64,000 nucleotides of DNA from CAWCDJ01 sp963836015 (GTDB taxonomy: Bacteria > Acidobacteriota > Terriglobia > Bryobacterales > Bryobacteraceae). Below, piece after piece: positions 52,918-62,376 of the stretch (positions are counted from its first letter, which is position 1; each line of letters starts with the position of its first letter). The stretch lies in assembly GCA_963836015.1 (NCBI GenBank), contig CAWIIF010000015.1:1550001-1614000 (forward strand), read 5' to 3'. A program made the position numbers and the translations under genes. Below the pieces are notes generated by a model. The model saw only the letters and a program-made list of their open reading frames with translations. It searched no databases and was not told the origin of the DNA.

Positions 52918-53594
52918 GCCGGCCGATCCTGGTCTTCGACATGGATGGCGTCCTGGTGGATGTGACCGAATCCTATCGCGAGACCATCGCGCAAACCGTG
53001 GAGCATTTCACGGGGACCAAGCCCGCCAACCAGCAGATTCAGGACTACAAGAACCAGGGAGGCTGGAACGACGATTGGAAGCTCTCGCACCATATCGTCG
53101 CGAGCGCCGGGGTCGAAGTGCCGTTCGAGGAAGTGAAGGCATACTTCCAGTCGATCTTCCTTGGTAGCGGCAGCGACGGCCTGATCCGGCGGGAGCGCTG
53201 GGTGGCCAGGCCCGGCACGCTCGAGACGCTCCGTCGCGCGTTCCGGCTCGCTGTTTTTACCGGACGGCCGAGGGAGGAGATCCGCCTGACGCTCGACCGC
53301 TTTGCCCCGGAACTCGTATTCGACCCGATCATCGGCATGCAGGACGTGGAACGCCACAAGCCCGATCCGGAGGGATTGCTGCGCATCGTCGCAGACAACC
53401 CGGGCAGCGAGATCGTCTATGTCGGCGATACCGTGGATGACGCCCGGGCCGCGCGCGCCGCGCGTGTGCCGTTCATCGGAATCGCCTCGCCTTCGAACCC
53501 GCTCTACATCGACCTGGTGTTTCTGTTCCAGGAAGAGGGGGCCTACGCCATCGTGGACGATATCAACTATCTGGAAGAGGTTTTCGCGTCATGA
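52914..53594 (+). CDS. HAD-family phosphatase, probable histidinol-phosphatase
   Basis: A 226-residue HAD hydrolase: motif I DMDGVLVDVT, motif II TGRP, motif III K in RHKPDPEG, motif IV VGDTVDDARAA. It overlaps hisC upstream and hisB downstream by 4 bases each. HisB here is only the dehydratase, so a histidinol-phosphate phosphatase is otherwise missing from the operon. HAD proteins of this type occur next to or fused with his genes in other groups. The assignment is from context. Confidence 0.8.
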   Translation: MSRPILVFDMDGVLVDVTESYRETIAQTVEHFTGTKPANQQIQDYKNQGGWNDDWKLSHHIVASAGVEVPFEEVKAYFQSIFLGSGSDGLIRRERWVARPGTLETLRRAFRLAVFTGRPREEIRLTLDRFAPELVFDPIIGMQDVERHKPDPEGLLRIVADNPGSEIVYVGDTVDDARAARAARVPFIGIASPSNPLYIDLVFLFQEEGAYAIVDDINYLEEVFAS

Positions 53595-54178
53595 GAAGGG
53601 CCGCGATCGAGCGCAACACGAAAGAGACCCGCATCGCCGGTCGCCTGAAGATCGAAGGTCGCGGCCGCTACGAGATTTCGACCGGCATACGGTTCTTCGA
53701 CCACATGCTGGAGCTTTTCGCGAAGCACGGCGGCTTCGACCTGCATCTGCAGGCCGATGGCGACCTGGACGTGGACCAGCACCACACCGTGGAAGACGTG
53801 GGGATCGTGCTCGGACAGCTCTTCGCCAAGGCCCTGGGAGACCGCAAGGGGATCAACCGCGCGGGGTATTTCGTGCTCCCGATGGACGAGACGCTGGCGG
53901 TGGTGGCGCTCGACCTGGGCGGGCGCCCGGCGCTGGTCTACAAAGACCGGGTGAAGGTAAGGCTGGTGGGCGATCTGCAAACCGAGCTGGTGGAGGATTT
54001 CTTCGGCGGATTCGTGAACCATGCGGGCGCGAACCTTCACGCCAAGGTGCTCTACGGGCGCTCCAACCATCACAAGGTGGAGGCGATCTTCAAGTGCTTC
54101 GCGCGCGCCATGAAATACGCCTGCTCGAAGGACGCGCGGCTCAAGGATCAACTGCCCTCCACCAAGGGTCTGCTATGA
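53591..54178 (+). CDS. hisB: Imidazoleglycerol-phosphate dehydratase
   Basis: A 195-residue monofunctional dehydratase. Metal-binding histidine motifs are present: GIRFFDHMLELFAKHGGFDL, DQHHTVEDVGI and GRSNHHKVEAIFK. The N-terminal phosphatase domain of enteric HisB is absent; the HAD gene just upstream presumably replaces it. It overlaps the HAD gene and hisH by 4 bases each. Confidence 0.94.
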   Translation: MRRAAIERNTKETRIAGRLKIEGRGRYEISTGIRFFDHMLELFAKHGGFDLHLQADGDLDVDQHHTVEDVGIVLGQLFAKALGDRKGINRAGYFVLPMDETLAVVALDLGGRPALVYKDRVKVRLVGDLQTELVEDFFGGFVNHAGANLHAKVLYGRSNHHKVEAIFKCFARAMKYACSKDARLKDQLPSTKGLL

Positions 54179-54774
54179 TCGCGATTTTCGATTACGGCGC
54201 CGGCAACCTGCGGTCCGTGCAGAACACGCTGGCCGAGATCGGCTGCGAATACACACTGGTGCGCGACGCCGAAGGTCTGCGGCAGGCGGCCAAAATCATC
54301 CTTCCCGGGGTGGGGCACTTCGGGCAGATGATGCGCGCGCTCGACGCGCTGGCGGTCCGCGACACCCTGCGGGAACGGATCGCCGCCGGCGTGCCGTTCC
54401 TGGGCATCTGTCTCGGCATGCAGGCGCTGTTCGAAGCGAGCGAGGAGGCTCCGGAGGTCGAAGGCTTAGCCCTGTTCCCGGGGATCGTCAAGCGCTTCCC
54501 CGCCGACGCGCGTGTGCCGCACATGGGCTGGAACGAGCTGGAACCGAAGACCGGGTCGAAGCTGCTACAGGCGCTGCCACCGAGTCCCTATGTATACTTC
54601 GCGCACAGTTACTATGTGCCCGAGGTCCCCGATGCGGCGGCATTGTGCACTTACGAGATCCGCTACACCGCCGCGCTCGAGGCCGGCAATGTTTACGGCG
54701 TGCAGTTCCACCCGGAAAAATCGGGCAGCCTGGGTTTGCGGATCGTCAAGAACTTTCTGAGCGACGCATGCTAG
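54175..54774 (+). CDS. hisH: Imidazole glycerol phosphate synthase, glutaminase subunit
   Basis: A 199-residue class I amidotransferase supplying ammonia to HisF. The nucleophile cysteine is in FLGICLGMQALF, and the catalytic His-Glu pair in VQFHPEKSG. The N-terminus IFDYGAGNLRSV is typical. ATG 54175 overlaps the hisB stop, and hisF begins 7 bases before its end. HisH and HisF form one complex. Confidence 0.94.
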   Translation: MIAIFDYGAGNLRSVQNTLAEIGCEYTLVRDAEGLRQAAKIILPGVGHFGQMMRALDALAVRDTLRERIAAGVPFLGICLGMQALFEASEEAPEVEGLALFPGIVKRFPADARVPHMGWNELEPKTGSKLLQALPPSPYVYFAHSYYVPEVPDAAALCTYEIRYTAALEAGNVYGVQFHPEKSGSLGLRIVKNFLSDAC

Positions 54775-55532
54775 CCAAGCGCATTATCCCCTGCCTGGAC
54801 GTCACCGCCGGCCGCGTGGTGAAGGGCGTGAACTTCGTGAACCTGCGGGACGCCGGCGATCCGGTGGAACTGGCCGGCCGCTATAATCGCGACGGCGCCG
54901 ATGAACTGGTCTTCCTCGATATCACCGCTTCGAGCGATGCCCGCGAGATTATGGCGGACGTGGTGGCCCGCACGGCCCGCAAGGTTTTTATCCCGCTGGC
55001 GGTCGGCGGAGGGATCCGGTCGGTGGCCGATGCGCGCCGCATACTCATGTCGGGCGCCGATAAGGTTTCGGTCAACACCGCGGCGGTCCGGCGTCCGGCG
55101 TTGATCACGGAGCTTTCGCAGGAGTTCGGCGCGCAGGCGGTGGTGCTGGCCATCGACGCACGGCGCCACGGGGCGGGGAACTGGCACGTTTACACTCGCG
55201 GCGGCCGCGACGACGAAGGCTCGGACGCCATCGCCTGGGCGGCGCGCGGCGAGGAACTGGGCGCGGGAGAGATTCTGCTCACGTCGATGGACACGGACGG
55301 GGTCCAGACCGGCTTCGACTGCGACTTGACGCGCGCGGTTTCGCGAGCGACGCATGTTCCCGTGATCGCCTCGGGCGGTGCCGGCAAGCCGGAACACTTC
55401 GTGCGGGTCCTCACGGAAGGCTGCGCGGACGCGGCGCTGGCGGCTTCGATCTTCCACTATGGCACGTACACCGTCTACCAATTGAAGGAGGAGTTGGACA
55501 AGCGCGGCATTCCGGTGAGGCCGCCGCAATGA
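54768..55532 (+). CDS. hisF: Imidazole glycerol phosphate synthase, cyclase subunit
   Basis: A 254-residue TIM barrel forming imidazole-glycerol phosphate and AICAR with HisH. LAKRIIPCLDVTAGRVVKGV, PLAVGGGIRSVADA, NTAAV and the C-terminal VIASGGAGKPEHF phosphate-binding loops are all visible. Catalytic aspartates sit in CLDV and SMDTDG. ATG 54768 overlaps hisH; hisA overlaps its end by 4 bases. Confidence 0.94.
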   Translation: MLAKRIIPCLDVTAGRVVKGVNFVNLRDAGDPVELAGRYNRDGADELVFLDITASSDAREIMADVVARTARKVFIPLAVGGGIRSVADARRILMSGADKVSVNTAAVRRPALITELSQEFGAQAVVLAIDARRHGAGNWHVYTRGGRDDEGSDAIAWAARGEELGAGEILLTSMDTDGVQTGFDCDLTRAVSRATHVPVIASGGAGKPEHFVRVLTEGCADAALAASIFHYGTYTVYQLKEELDKRGIPVRPPQ

Positions 55533-56215
55533 TCATTCCGTGCATCGACCTGATGGACGGCAAGGTCGTCCAATTGGTGCAGGGGCGCGAGAAGGCGCTG
55601 GAAGGCGATTCGCCGGAAGCGATGCTCGAGCGGTTCGCGGGCTTCCCCGAAATCCAGGTGATCGACCTGGACGCCGCCATGGGCCGCGGGTCGAACGACG
55701 GGCTGGTGCGTATGCTGGCCTCGCGAGCGGTGACGCGTGTCGGCGGCGGCGTCCGTACGGCGGATCGCGCGCGGGCGCTGGTGCAGCAGGGAGCGCACCG
55801 CGTGATTGTGGGGACTTCGGCGTTCACCGCGACGGGCATCAATGCGCCGCTGCTGGCCGCCATCCGCGATGCCATCGGGTGCGAGCGCCTGGTCATTGCT
55901 GTGGATTCCAAAGGCGGGCATATCGTTATCAAGGGATGGCAGGAGGCTACGGCGCTCACCGCCGAGCAGGTGCTGGCGGATCTGGAGCCGTACTGCTCCG
56001 GATTCCTGTGCACATACGTGGATAAGGAAGGCATGATGCAGGGCACGGACCTCGACTGGTTCCGCCGCCTGCGCGCCGCGACTTCGCGCGAACTGACGGC
56101 CGCGGGCGGGATCACCACGAAGGAAGATATCCGGGCTCTCGCGGCGATGGATATTCACGCCGCGCTCGGAATGGCGATTTACACGGGAAGGTTGAAGCTG
56201 GATGAATTGCGTTAG
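55529..56215 (+). CDS. hisA: ProFAR isomerase HisA
   Basis: A 228-residue TIM barrel opening the ribose of ProFAR before HisH/HisF act. It begins MIIPCIDLMDGKVVQL; RVGGGVRTADRAR and the second phosphate loop AAGGITTKEDI are present. It is the last gene of the his operon. Its stop overlaps that of the convergent sigma-factor gene by 4 bases, leaving no room for a separate terminator. Confidence 0.92.
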   Translation: MIIPCIDLMDGKVVQLVQGREKALEGDSPEAMLERFAGFPEIQVIDLDAAMGRGSNDGLVRMLASRAVTRVGGGVRTADRARALVQQGAHRVIVGTSAFTATGINAPLLAAIRDAIGCERLVIAVDSKGGHIVIKGWQEATALTAEQVLADLEPYCSGFLCTYVDKEGMMQGTDLDWFRRLRAATSRELTAAGGITTKEDIRALAAMDIHAALGMAIYTGRLKLDELR

Positions 56216-57456
56216 CGCTGCTCTGTCTCGGCGATCCGCCTTTTGAGATATTCCTGCTCGATGCGGTTGGCCGCCAGCGCGAGGGCCTGTCCGTAGGCTT
56301 CCCTGGCTTCCAACGGCCGGTTCATCCGGCGCAGGATATCCGCCCTCGCGGCGTAGAACAGGTAGTATCCATCGAGCTCGCCGGACGCGCCCAGGGCGTC
56401 GATCCGCGCGAGACCTTCCTCGAGCCCGGCGCTCAGCGCGACCGCCACGGCGTGATTCAGCGCGATCACAGGGGAGCAATGGAGTGCGAGCAGCCGCTCG
56501 TAGAGGGCCGCGATCTGAGGCCAATCGGTGTCCCTGGGCGTCGCGGCTTGCGCGTGGAGGGCGGCAATCGCGGCCTGCAACTGGTAAGGGCCGAGCGGAG
56601 CGCGGCGCAGGGCCTTCTCCACCAGTGCCAGGCCTTCGGCGATCTGGGGTTGGTCCCATTGCGAACGGTCCTGCTCCTCCAGGGTCACGAGCCGGCCGTC
56701 GAGGACTCGCGCGTGCCGGCGCGAATCGTGCAGCAGCATCAGGGCCAGCAGGCCGTGGTTCCCGGGCTCCGCGGGAAGCAGAGCACAGAGCATCCGGCCT
56801 AATCGAATCGCCTCGGCGCACAGGTCGAGACGCACCAACCGGTCTCCGGAAGCGGCCGAGTAGCCTTCGTTGAAAATCAGGTAGATCACGGCCTGCACCG
56901 ATTCCAGCCGCTCGGGCAGGCGGGAGGGAGGCGGAACCTCGTAAGGGATGCGCGCCTCGGAGATTTTTCGCTTGGCCCGCACCAACCGCTGGGCGAGGGT
57001 GGCTTCCGGCACCAGGAACGCCTTGGCAATCTCCACCGTCGTCAGCCCGCCCAGGGTGCGCAGAGTCAGGGCCACCTGGGCCTCCGGGCTGAGGGCCGGG
57101 TGGCAGCAGGTGAAGATCAGGCGCAGCAGGTCGTCGGGAAAAGGCACGGGCGGCTCCTCGCTCAGATCCTCGGGCAGGCTGAAGGCATCCGACTCGTAGA
57201 GCAGCGAGTCCTGCTTCTCCCGGCGGGTGCGCTCCCGGCGGCTTTGGTCGATCAGCTTGCGGTGAGCGGCGGTGGTAATCCAGGCGGCCGGATTTTGCGG
57301 GATGCCCCTCTCCGGCCACACGGCGAGCGCGGAGGCGAACGCTTCCTGGAGCGCCTCCTCCGCACGGTCGAAGGAGCGGCAGATACGGATCAACGTCGCG
57401 GTGATCCGGCCCGACTCCTCGCGGAACAGGGATTCCGCTGCCGCCCGGACGTCCAT
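56212..57456 (-). CDS. ECF sigma factor (ECF42-like) with C-terminal extension
   Basis: A 414-residue sigma factor: region 2 near the N-terminus (ICRSFDRAEEALQEAFASAL), region 4 (about 120-180, TLRTLGGLTTVEIAKAFLVP), then a roughly 220-residue helical C-terminal domain typical of the ECF42 group (LYERLLALHCSPVIALNHAV and TPR-like helices). ECF42 genes lie next to DGPF/YCII genes, as here; there is no anti-sigma gene. The C-terminal domain probably controls activity. ATG 57456 gives the family N-terminus; the frame extends to 57573. Confidence 0.85.
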   Translation of the reverse strand: MDVRAAAESLFREESGRITATLIRICRSFDRAEEALQEAFASALAVWPERGIPQNPAAWITTAAHRKLIDQSRRERTRREKQDSLLYESDAFSLPEDLSEEPPVPFPDDLLRLIFTCCHPALSPEAQVALTLRTLGGLTTVEIAKAFLVPEATLAQRLVRAKRKISEARIPYEVPPPSRLPERLESVQAVIYLIFNEGYSAASGDRLVRLDLCAEAIRLGRMLCALLPAEPGNHGLLALMLLHDSRRHARVLDGRLVTLEEQDRSQWDQPQIAEGLALVEKALRRAPLGPYQLQAAIAALHAQAATPRDTDWPQIAALYERLLALHCSPVIALNHAVAVALSAGLEEGLARIDALGASGELDGYYLFYAARADILRRMNRPLEAREAYGQALALAANRIEQEYLKRRIAETEQR

Positions 57457-57458
57457 CT

Positions 57459-57824
57459 TCACATCCGCCGCGGAAGGTCGGCAATCGGGCGGACTTCGAT
57501 GCATCCCGCGGCGCCTTTGCAGGCGCTGGGAATGCGGCTGGCCCATTCGATGGCCTCGTCGAGGTTGCTGCATTCCATGATGTAGTAGCCCGCCAGTTGT
57601 TCCTTGGTCTCGGCGAACGGCCCGTCCGTGGTGATGGCTGCTCCGTTGGTCACCCGGACGGTGGTCGCGGTGGACGTCGGCTTGAGCCCTTCGTACCCCA
57701 GCAGGACCCCCTTCCGGATCGCGTCGTCCATCACGGCGATGTGGCCCTGCTTCACGGCCTCCACCTCCTCTGGCGGAAGGCCTTCGGGCCGCTCCTGCGA
57801 ATAGATCAGCATCATGTAGCGCAT
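57459..57824 (-). CDS. YCII/DGPF-domain protein
   Basis: A 121-residue protein of the DGPF subgroup of YCII-related proteins, with the namesake TTDGPFAETKEQLAGYYIME and the start MRYMMLIY. These proteins regularly accompany ECF42 sigma factors and may be their sensors, modulators or targets. GAGGAGGG precedes the ATG. It is 2 bases from the sigma gene downstream and 13 from the DinB-like gene upstream, so the three form an operon. Confidence 0.85.
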   Translation of the reverse strand: MRYMMLIYSQERPEGLPPEEVEAVKQGHIAVMDDAIRKGVLLGYEGLKPTSTATTVRVTNGAAITTDGPFAETKEQLAGYYIMECSNLDEAIEWASRIPSACKGAAGCIEVRPIADLPRRM

Positions 57825-57837
57825 AGGGAATCCCTCC

Positions 57838-58476
57838 TCAGTTAGTGTTGCGCGGCAGGGGGCCGGACGGAAAGTGGGGGTCGGCTTCCACCTCGAGAAT
57901 CTGCTTCGTGTGGCGCTCGGTGTGGGCCGCCACAGCCAGGATCCACTGGTAGCCATCCAGGGGTCCGAGCGCCGGGTGCGGCACGACGTGGGCTCTCAGT
58001 CCGTGGTTCGATTCGAGAATCGACATCAACTCTCCGCAGCCTGCGAGAAAGCGATCGAGCGCCTCGTTGGGGCTCCAGCGGCCGGTAGGCACGAGGATCT
58101 CCGGAGCCTGCAGCTTCGTGGAACGGTCAGGGACTTTGGACAGAATCATGGCATCGATCTGTCGCGGGTCGATACCCTTCGCCGGCGCGGGGCCGTCGGC
58201 CAGGTGGGGGAGCACGTTCGCCAGGACGACGTCTTCGGTCAAAGCGATGTGTTCCAGCACCTCCGCGGCCGACCAGCGGTCCGCTGCCGGCTTGAACTTC
58301 CATTGAGTTTCCGACAAGCCCTTGACGCTCCTGATCAAGCCCTCGCGGGTCTGGGCAAGGTAGTGGAGCGCCTGGCTGCGTTCGGTTGGTGTGATGTCCT
58401 GGCCGGCGGCAGCGGCCGCGAAGCCCAGGACGCCTGAGATCAATATCGGAGTGCTGCGGAAAATTCTGAGTTGCAT
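57838..58476 (-). CDS. Exported DinB-like four-helix protein
   Basis: A 212-residue DinB/DfsB-like protein: signal peptide (about 1-25), then a four-helix bundle with the metal-site histidines likely in EHIALTED and AAHTERHTKQI (a H-x3-H pattern). The family binds nickel, iron or zinc; some use bacillithiol or mycothiol, others have unknown roles. AAGGAG precedes the ATG at 58476. It heads the operon with the DGPF and sigma-factor genes. Export of a DinB-like protein together with a cytoplasmic sigma factor is unexplained. Confidence 0.78.
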   Translation of the reverse strand: MQLRIFRSTPILISGVLGFAAAAAGQDITPTERSQALHYLAQTREGLIRSVKGLSETQWKFKPAADRWSAAEVLEHIALTEDVVLANVLPHLADGPAPAKGIDPRQIDAMILSKVPDRSTKLQAPEILVPTGRWSPNEALDRFLAGCGELMSILESNHGLRAHVVPHPALGPLDGYQWILAVAAHTERHTKQILEVEADPHFPSGPLPRNTN

Positions 58477-58645
58477 TTGTTTCTCCTTCTGAGGGAACGA
58501 CGATCCGGAATCCGCGGATCGACAGGCCACCCAGAAAAAGTCCACGCGTTTCGCGGAACGGCACTCGGGACCGAATCGCGACTGCGTCCGCAGGGAGCCT
58601 TGCCGGACCATTGACATCGTTCGACAATCGATAGGAGAAGCCCTC

Positions 58646-59300
58646 ATGACCAATCGTGCAAGCCTCACTGCGGAGTACATGGCGCTTTTCCGCGCCCTCG
58701 AATCGTCACGCCCGGCCGGATCGCGCTTCTTTGTAGACCCTGATGCTTCTCTTTTCCTGTGCGGCTGGCGAAAATGGCTTGCTCGATTAGCGACCGTACC
58801 GGCAGGGCGCCAGATTGCGGAGAGATTACTTGATCGAGCATCTCCAGGTGCAAGGGCAACGGGCGTGGCCCGCACCAAATGGATTGACGACGAAGCCACA
58901 GGCGCGCTGGAAACCGCGCGACAGCTTGTCTTACTCGGGGCTGGATTCGATATGCGTGCGTTTCGTTTGCGCTCGGCAACACACGCCCGCACATTTGAAC
59001 TGGACCATCCAGAAACATCGCATTCGAAACAGGCGATCGCACGGCGAGACCTGCCCGAACGCATCCGGTACATCGGTATCGACTTCAATAGTCAGTCGAT
59101 CGCGGAGGTCCTCCTTCATGCCGGGTTCGACAACTCACGACCCGCATCTTTGATCTGGGAAGGCGTCACAAATTACCTGACTCCGGAAGCCGTTGACCGC
59201 TCCTTAGTTACGAGCAACTCGCCGGACGGCGCTTTGCGTTCATTCTCGAGTAGGGGTACAGTAATGCGGCACGTCGCCGGTCGATTTCTTCTAAGGCGCC
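58646..59300 (+). pseudogene. SAM-dependent methyltransferase, truncated
   Basis: Residues 1-195 match the leucine carboxyl methyltransferase-like (TIGR00027) family: RTKWIDDE, QLVLLGAGFDMRAFRL (SAM-binding), FELDHPETSHSK and LIWEGVTNYLTPEAVD. After about residue 195 the expected C-terminal 80-100 residues are gone or scrambled, and the frame runs into antisense sequence of the ABC gene (open to 59344). A short alternative frame (YEQLAGRRFAFILE, then stop) may be a remnant. The gene is probably non-functional. Confidence 0.65.
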
Positions 59301-59310
59301 CAAGAAAAGA

Positions 59311-61048
59311 TCAGATCGATTCCAGCTCCTCTTCGAGCATCTGACGCTGGGAGAGCTCCGAGTAGTAGCCCCCGGCCGCCACCAGTTCGGCATGCGTGCC
59401 CTGCTCGACGATGCGGCCCCGCTCCAGCACGATGATCCGGCCGGCCTGCCGCACCGTCGAGACGCGGTGCGAGATCAGGATGACCGTGCGGCCCTGCATC
59501 ACCCCGGCGAGGTGGGTCAGAATGCGTTCTTCCGTGAGGGTATCGACGCTGGCCAGGGCGTCGTCCAGCACCAGGATGCGCGGGTCTCGCAGGATCGCCC
59601 GGGCGATGGCGGTGCGCTGTTTCTGGCCGCCGGAGAGCGTGATGCCGCGCTCCCCGACCATCGTTTGGTAGCCCAATGGGAAAGACTCGATATCGTCCGC
59701 CAGCCCGGCAATTGTGGCGGCGCGGCGGATGTCTTCATCGGTCGCGGTATCCACTCCGAACGCGATGTTCTCCGCAATGGTGGCGCTGAACAGGAAGGTC
59801 TCCTGCGGGACGAAGCCGATCTGCCGCCGGAGATCGGCCGGGTCGAGCTCGCGAATGTCGATTCCGTCCAGTAGAACGGCTCCGCCGGTGGGATCCATCA
59901 GCCGCGGAATCAGTGACGCCAGAGTGGTCTTGCCGGAGCCGGTGTGTCCTACCAGCGCGACGGTCGCGCCGGCCGGAATCCGCAGGTCGATCGAGTCGAG
60001 CGCCAGGGTGCTGCCGTAATCCATCGAAACTTCCTGAAACTCGATCTCGCCGCGGAACGATTCCGGACGCGACCGGCGCGGGAGGGGCCGCGATGGTCGG
60101 GCGCTCGGCCAGGATCTGGTTGATGCGCTTCAAGGACGCGCTGCCGCGCTGCATCAGGTTCACCACCCAGCCGAGCGCGATCATGGGCCACACCAGCATC
60201 CCCATATAGGTGTTGAACATCACAAAGCTGCCGATCGAGATTTTGCCCAACAGGACCTGGCGGCCGCCGACCCACAGCACCACCAGGAAAGTGGTCCCGA
60301 TCAGAACCTCGAGCAGCGGTTGGAAGAAGCCTTGAATCAGGACCAGCTTCAGGTTCTGTCCGATATACTGGCGGTTCAATTCCGCGAAGCGCCGCATCTC
60401 GGCGCGCTCCTGCACGAACGCGCGGATCATGCGCACGCCCGAGAGGTTTTCCTGGACGCGGCTCGAAATGTCGGAGAACATCTCCTGAATGCGCTCGAAG
60501 CGGGTGTGGATCGCGCGGCCGGTGAAGATCACGGCCAGGCTGACGGCCGGGGCCGGCATGATCGCGAAGAGGGCCAGGCGCCAGTCGAAGGACATCATGA
60601 TGGCGATCGCCAGCGCGAAGGTCAGGGAGGTTTCGAACCAGTACATCACTCCCGGTCCGAGCATCATGCGGACGGCGTTCAAGTCATTGGTGGCGCGAGC
60701 CATGACGTCGCCGGTGCGGGTGCGGGCGTAAAAATCCGGAGAGAGATCCACGAGGTGCCGGAAGAGGTCGTTGCGCAGGTCGTATTCGATGTCGCGGGAC
60801 ACGCCGATCAGGATCACGCGCATCCAGAACTGGAAGGCGCCCTTGATCAGCGCCAGCCCCACCAGGTATCCGGCGAACCGCAGGAAGAGCGTCGATCCGC
60901 TGGCGCCGAAGGCATCCACGGCCTGCTTGATCATGAGCGGCTGGAGAGCCTGCGCGACGTCCTTGAGGATCAGGCAGAAGAAGCCCAGCGCCATTCCGCC
61001 GCGATAGCGCCAGAGGTATTTGCGAACGGTGGAAAGCGACTCCCACAT
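59311..61048 (-). pseudogene. ABC transporter ATP-binding/permease (MsbA-like), frameshifted
   Basis: A half-size exporter of about 578 residues: six-helix membrane domain (about 1-310) and an ATPase domain with Walker A GHTGSGKTTL, Q-loop VPQETF, signature LSGGQKQR, Walker B ILVLDDAL and H-loop ISHRVST. The frame breaks at about 60060-60090: up to RPTIAAPPAP it reads from 61048, then continues one frame over as RSRPESFRGEIEFQEV. One extra base explains it, and all motifs survive, so an indel error is possible. Substrate unknown; members export lipids or drugs. Confidence 0.78.
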
Positions 61049-61106
61049 GGCGTCAGGGTTCCATAGCGGCAGTCAGGGGTTGCAGCCGAAAGGGTGAATT
61101 CACCAA

Positions 61107-61697
61107 CTACTTCTCGTCCGTGGAGTTCTTCTGGTCGAGGTTGCCGACCGTCTTGAGCCGCTGGTAGAGGCGCTCGACTTCGGCTTCGTCTTCCGGCCTC
61201 AGGATGCGATACCGGGGCGGCGGCGGGGCCGCCTCTTTGCGCTCGTTGCCGGGCGCCAGCACCTCACCCCAGTATTGCCGGTAGGGGATTCCGTCGATCA
61301 GGGCATCCCGCGAGAGCCGCCGCAGGTGGCGCAGCAGGCTGTTGCAGGCGTCCAGGTCGCCGGGGTAGATCAGCAGAAGGCGCGAATCGTCGAAGAGGGT
61401 GATGCGGGCAATCAGGGGAGAAACCCACCCGGTGCGATCCAGCCGCCGGATGTCCATCCAGGGGATAACCCGTTTGCCGATCGCCAGATAACCTTCGTGA
61501 ACTTCCACGGTGGGGCGAAAGCCCAGGGCCAGGAGAAACGCCGCGGTAAGGAAGAACAGGGCCGCCGGAATGAAGGCCGGCCGGAAGCTGAACTCGAACG
61601 CAAACCACGCGCAGCCCCCACCCAGAACGATCGCGGTGAGGCCGAACCACCGGTAATGCTGCGCGGGCAAATAGCGAGTCATGAGCAACCCCGTCAT
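61107..61697 (-). CDS. Membrane hypothetical with PH-like segment
   Basis: A 196-residue protein: two membrane helices (about 15-55), then a beta-rich segment (VEVHEGYLAIGKRVIPWMDI, DRTGWVSPLIARITLFDDSRLLL) like bacterial PH/DUF304 domains, and a charged helical tail (about 150-196). ATG 61697 or 61682 are both possible; neither has a strong ribosome site. The frame extends to 62063 over pgsA. It lies between the ABC gene and pgsA. Function unknown. Confidence 0.6.
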   Translation of the reverse strand: MTGLLMTRYLPAQHYRWFGLTAIVLGGGCAWFAFEFSFRPAFIPAALFFLTAAFLLALGFRPTVEVHEGYLAIGKRVIPWMDIRRLDRTGWVSPLIARITLFDDSRLLLIYPGDLDACNSLLRHLRRLSRDALIDGIPYRQYWGEVLAPGNERKEAAPPPPRYRILRPEDEAEVERLYQRLKTVGNLDQKNSTDEK

Positions 61698-61726
61698 TTT
61701 TAGACTACTCCCGCGCTTACAACCCG

Positions 61727-62275
61727 TCAATGCGCTCGCGCCAACTGAATTCCGCGCCAGGTATAGTGCAGGCCGCTCCAGACCGTAAAACCCACGCAGG
61801 GCCATAGCATTGCGGACGAGAACAGATCTAGTACCCGGTAGGGGAGCACATCCCGCGCCATCCAGGAAACGGCTGTAACAATCTGTACGAATGTCGAGAG
61901 CTTGCCCCAAACGGTGGGGGGGAAGCGCCGCAGGGGTGTCAGGAGCATGATGGCGGCCACCGCCAGCAGGATGTACAGATCGCGTCCGAAAATGATGGCC
62001 ACGAACCACCAGGGCAGGATGGAGGCTGCCGCCAGGGCCAGGAACACGCCGCTGAGCAGGCACTTGTCGGCGATCGGGTCGAGGTAGGCGCCGGCCTGGG
62101 TGGACGAGCCGAAGTGTCGTGCCGCCGCGCCATCCAGCAGGTCGGTCGCGGCCGCGGCGGCAAAGAGGGCCAGCGCGGTGAAATGCCGTCCGGTCAAGAT
62201 GGATTGGATTACAAAAGGTACGAGAAACAGGCGCAGCAATGTGAAGAGATTAGGGATGGTCAGCCAGCTCGGCAT
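61727..62275 (-). CDS. pgsA: CDP-alcohol phosphatidyltransferase (PgsA-like)
   Basis: A 182-residue membrane enzyme, probably making phosphatidylglycerol-phosphate from CDP-diacylglycerol and glycerol-3-phosphate. The catalytic signature DG-x2-AR-x8-G-x3-D-x3-D is present in LDGAAARHFGSSTQ and AGAYLDPIADK. About five membrane helices are seen. The N-terminus IPNLFTLLRLFLVP is typical. It might instead be a related CDP-alcohol transferase, such as cardiolipin synthase type. galK lies upstream on the same strand. Confidence 0.85.
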   Translation of the reverse strand: MPSWLTIPNLFTLLRLFLVPFVIQSILTGRHFTALALFAAAAATDLLDGAAARHFGSSTQAGAYLDPIADKCLLSGVFLALAAASILPWWFVAIIFGRDLYILLAVAAIMLLTPLRRFPPTVWGKLSTFVQIVTAVSWMARDVLPYRVLDLFSSAMLWPCVGFTVWSGLHYTWRGIQLARAH

Positions 62276-62376
62276 CTCTGAGACGAGTGTAGCAGCGGAG
62301 TACGGATCCTCGGCCAGGGCAAACCCGGAATTTGCCCCCGCCAGGGAAGGACATTCTTTTGATCTATGCTTACTAG

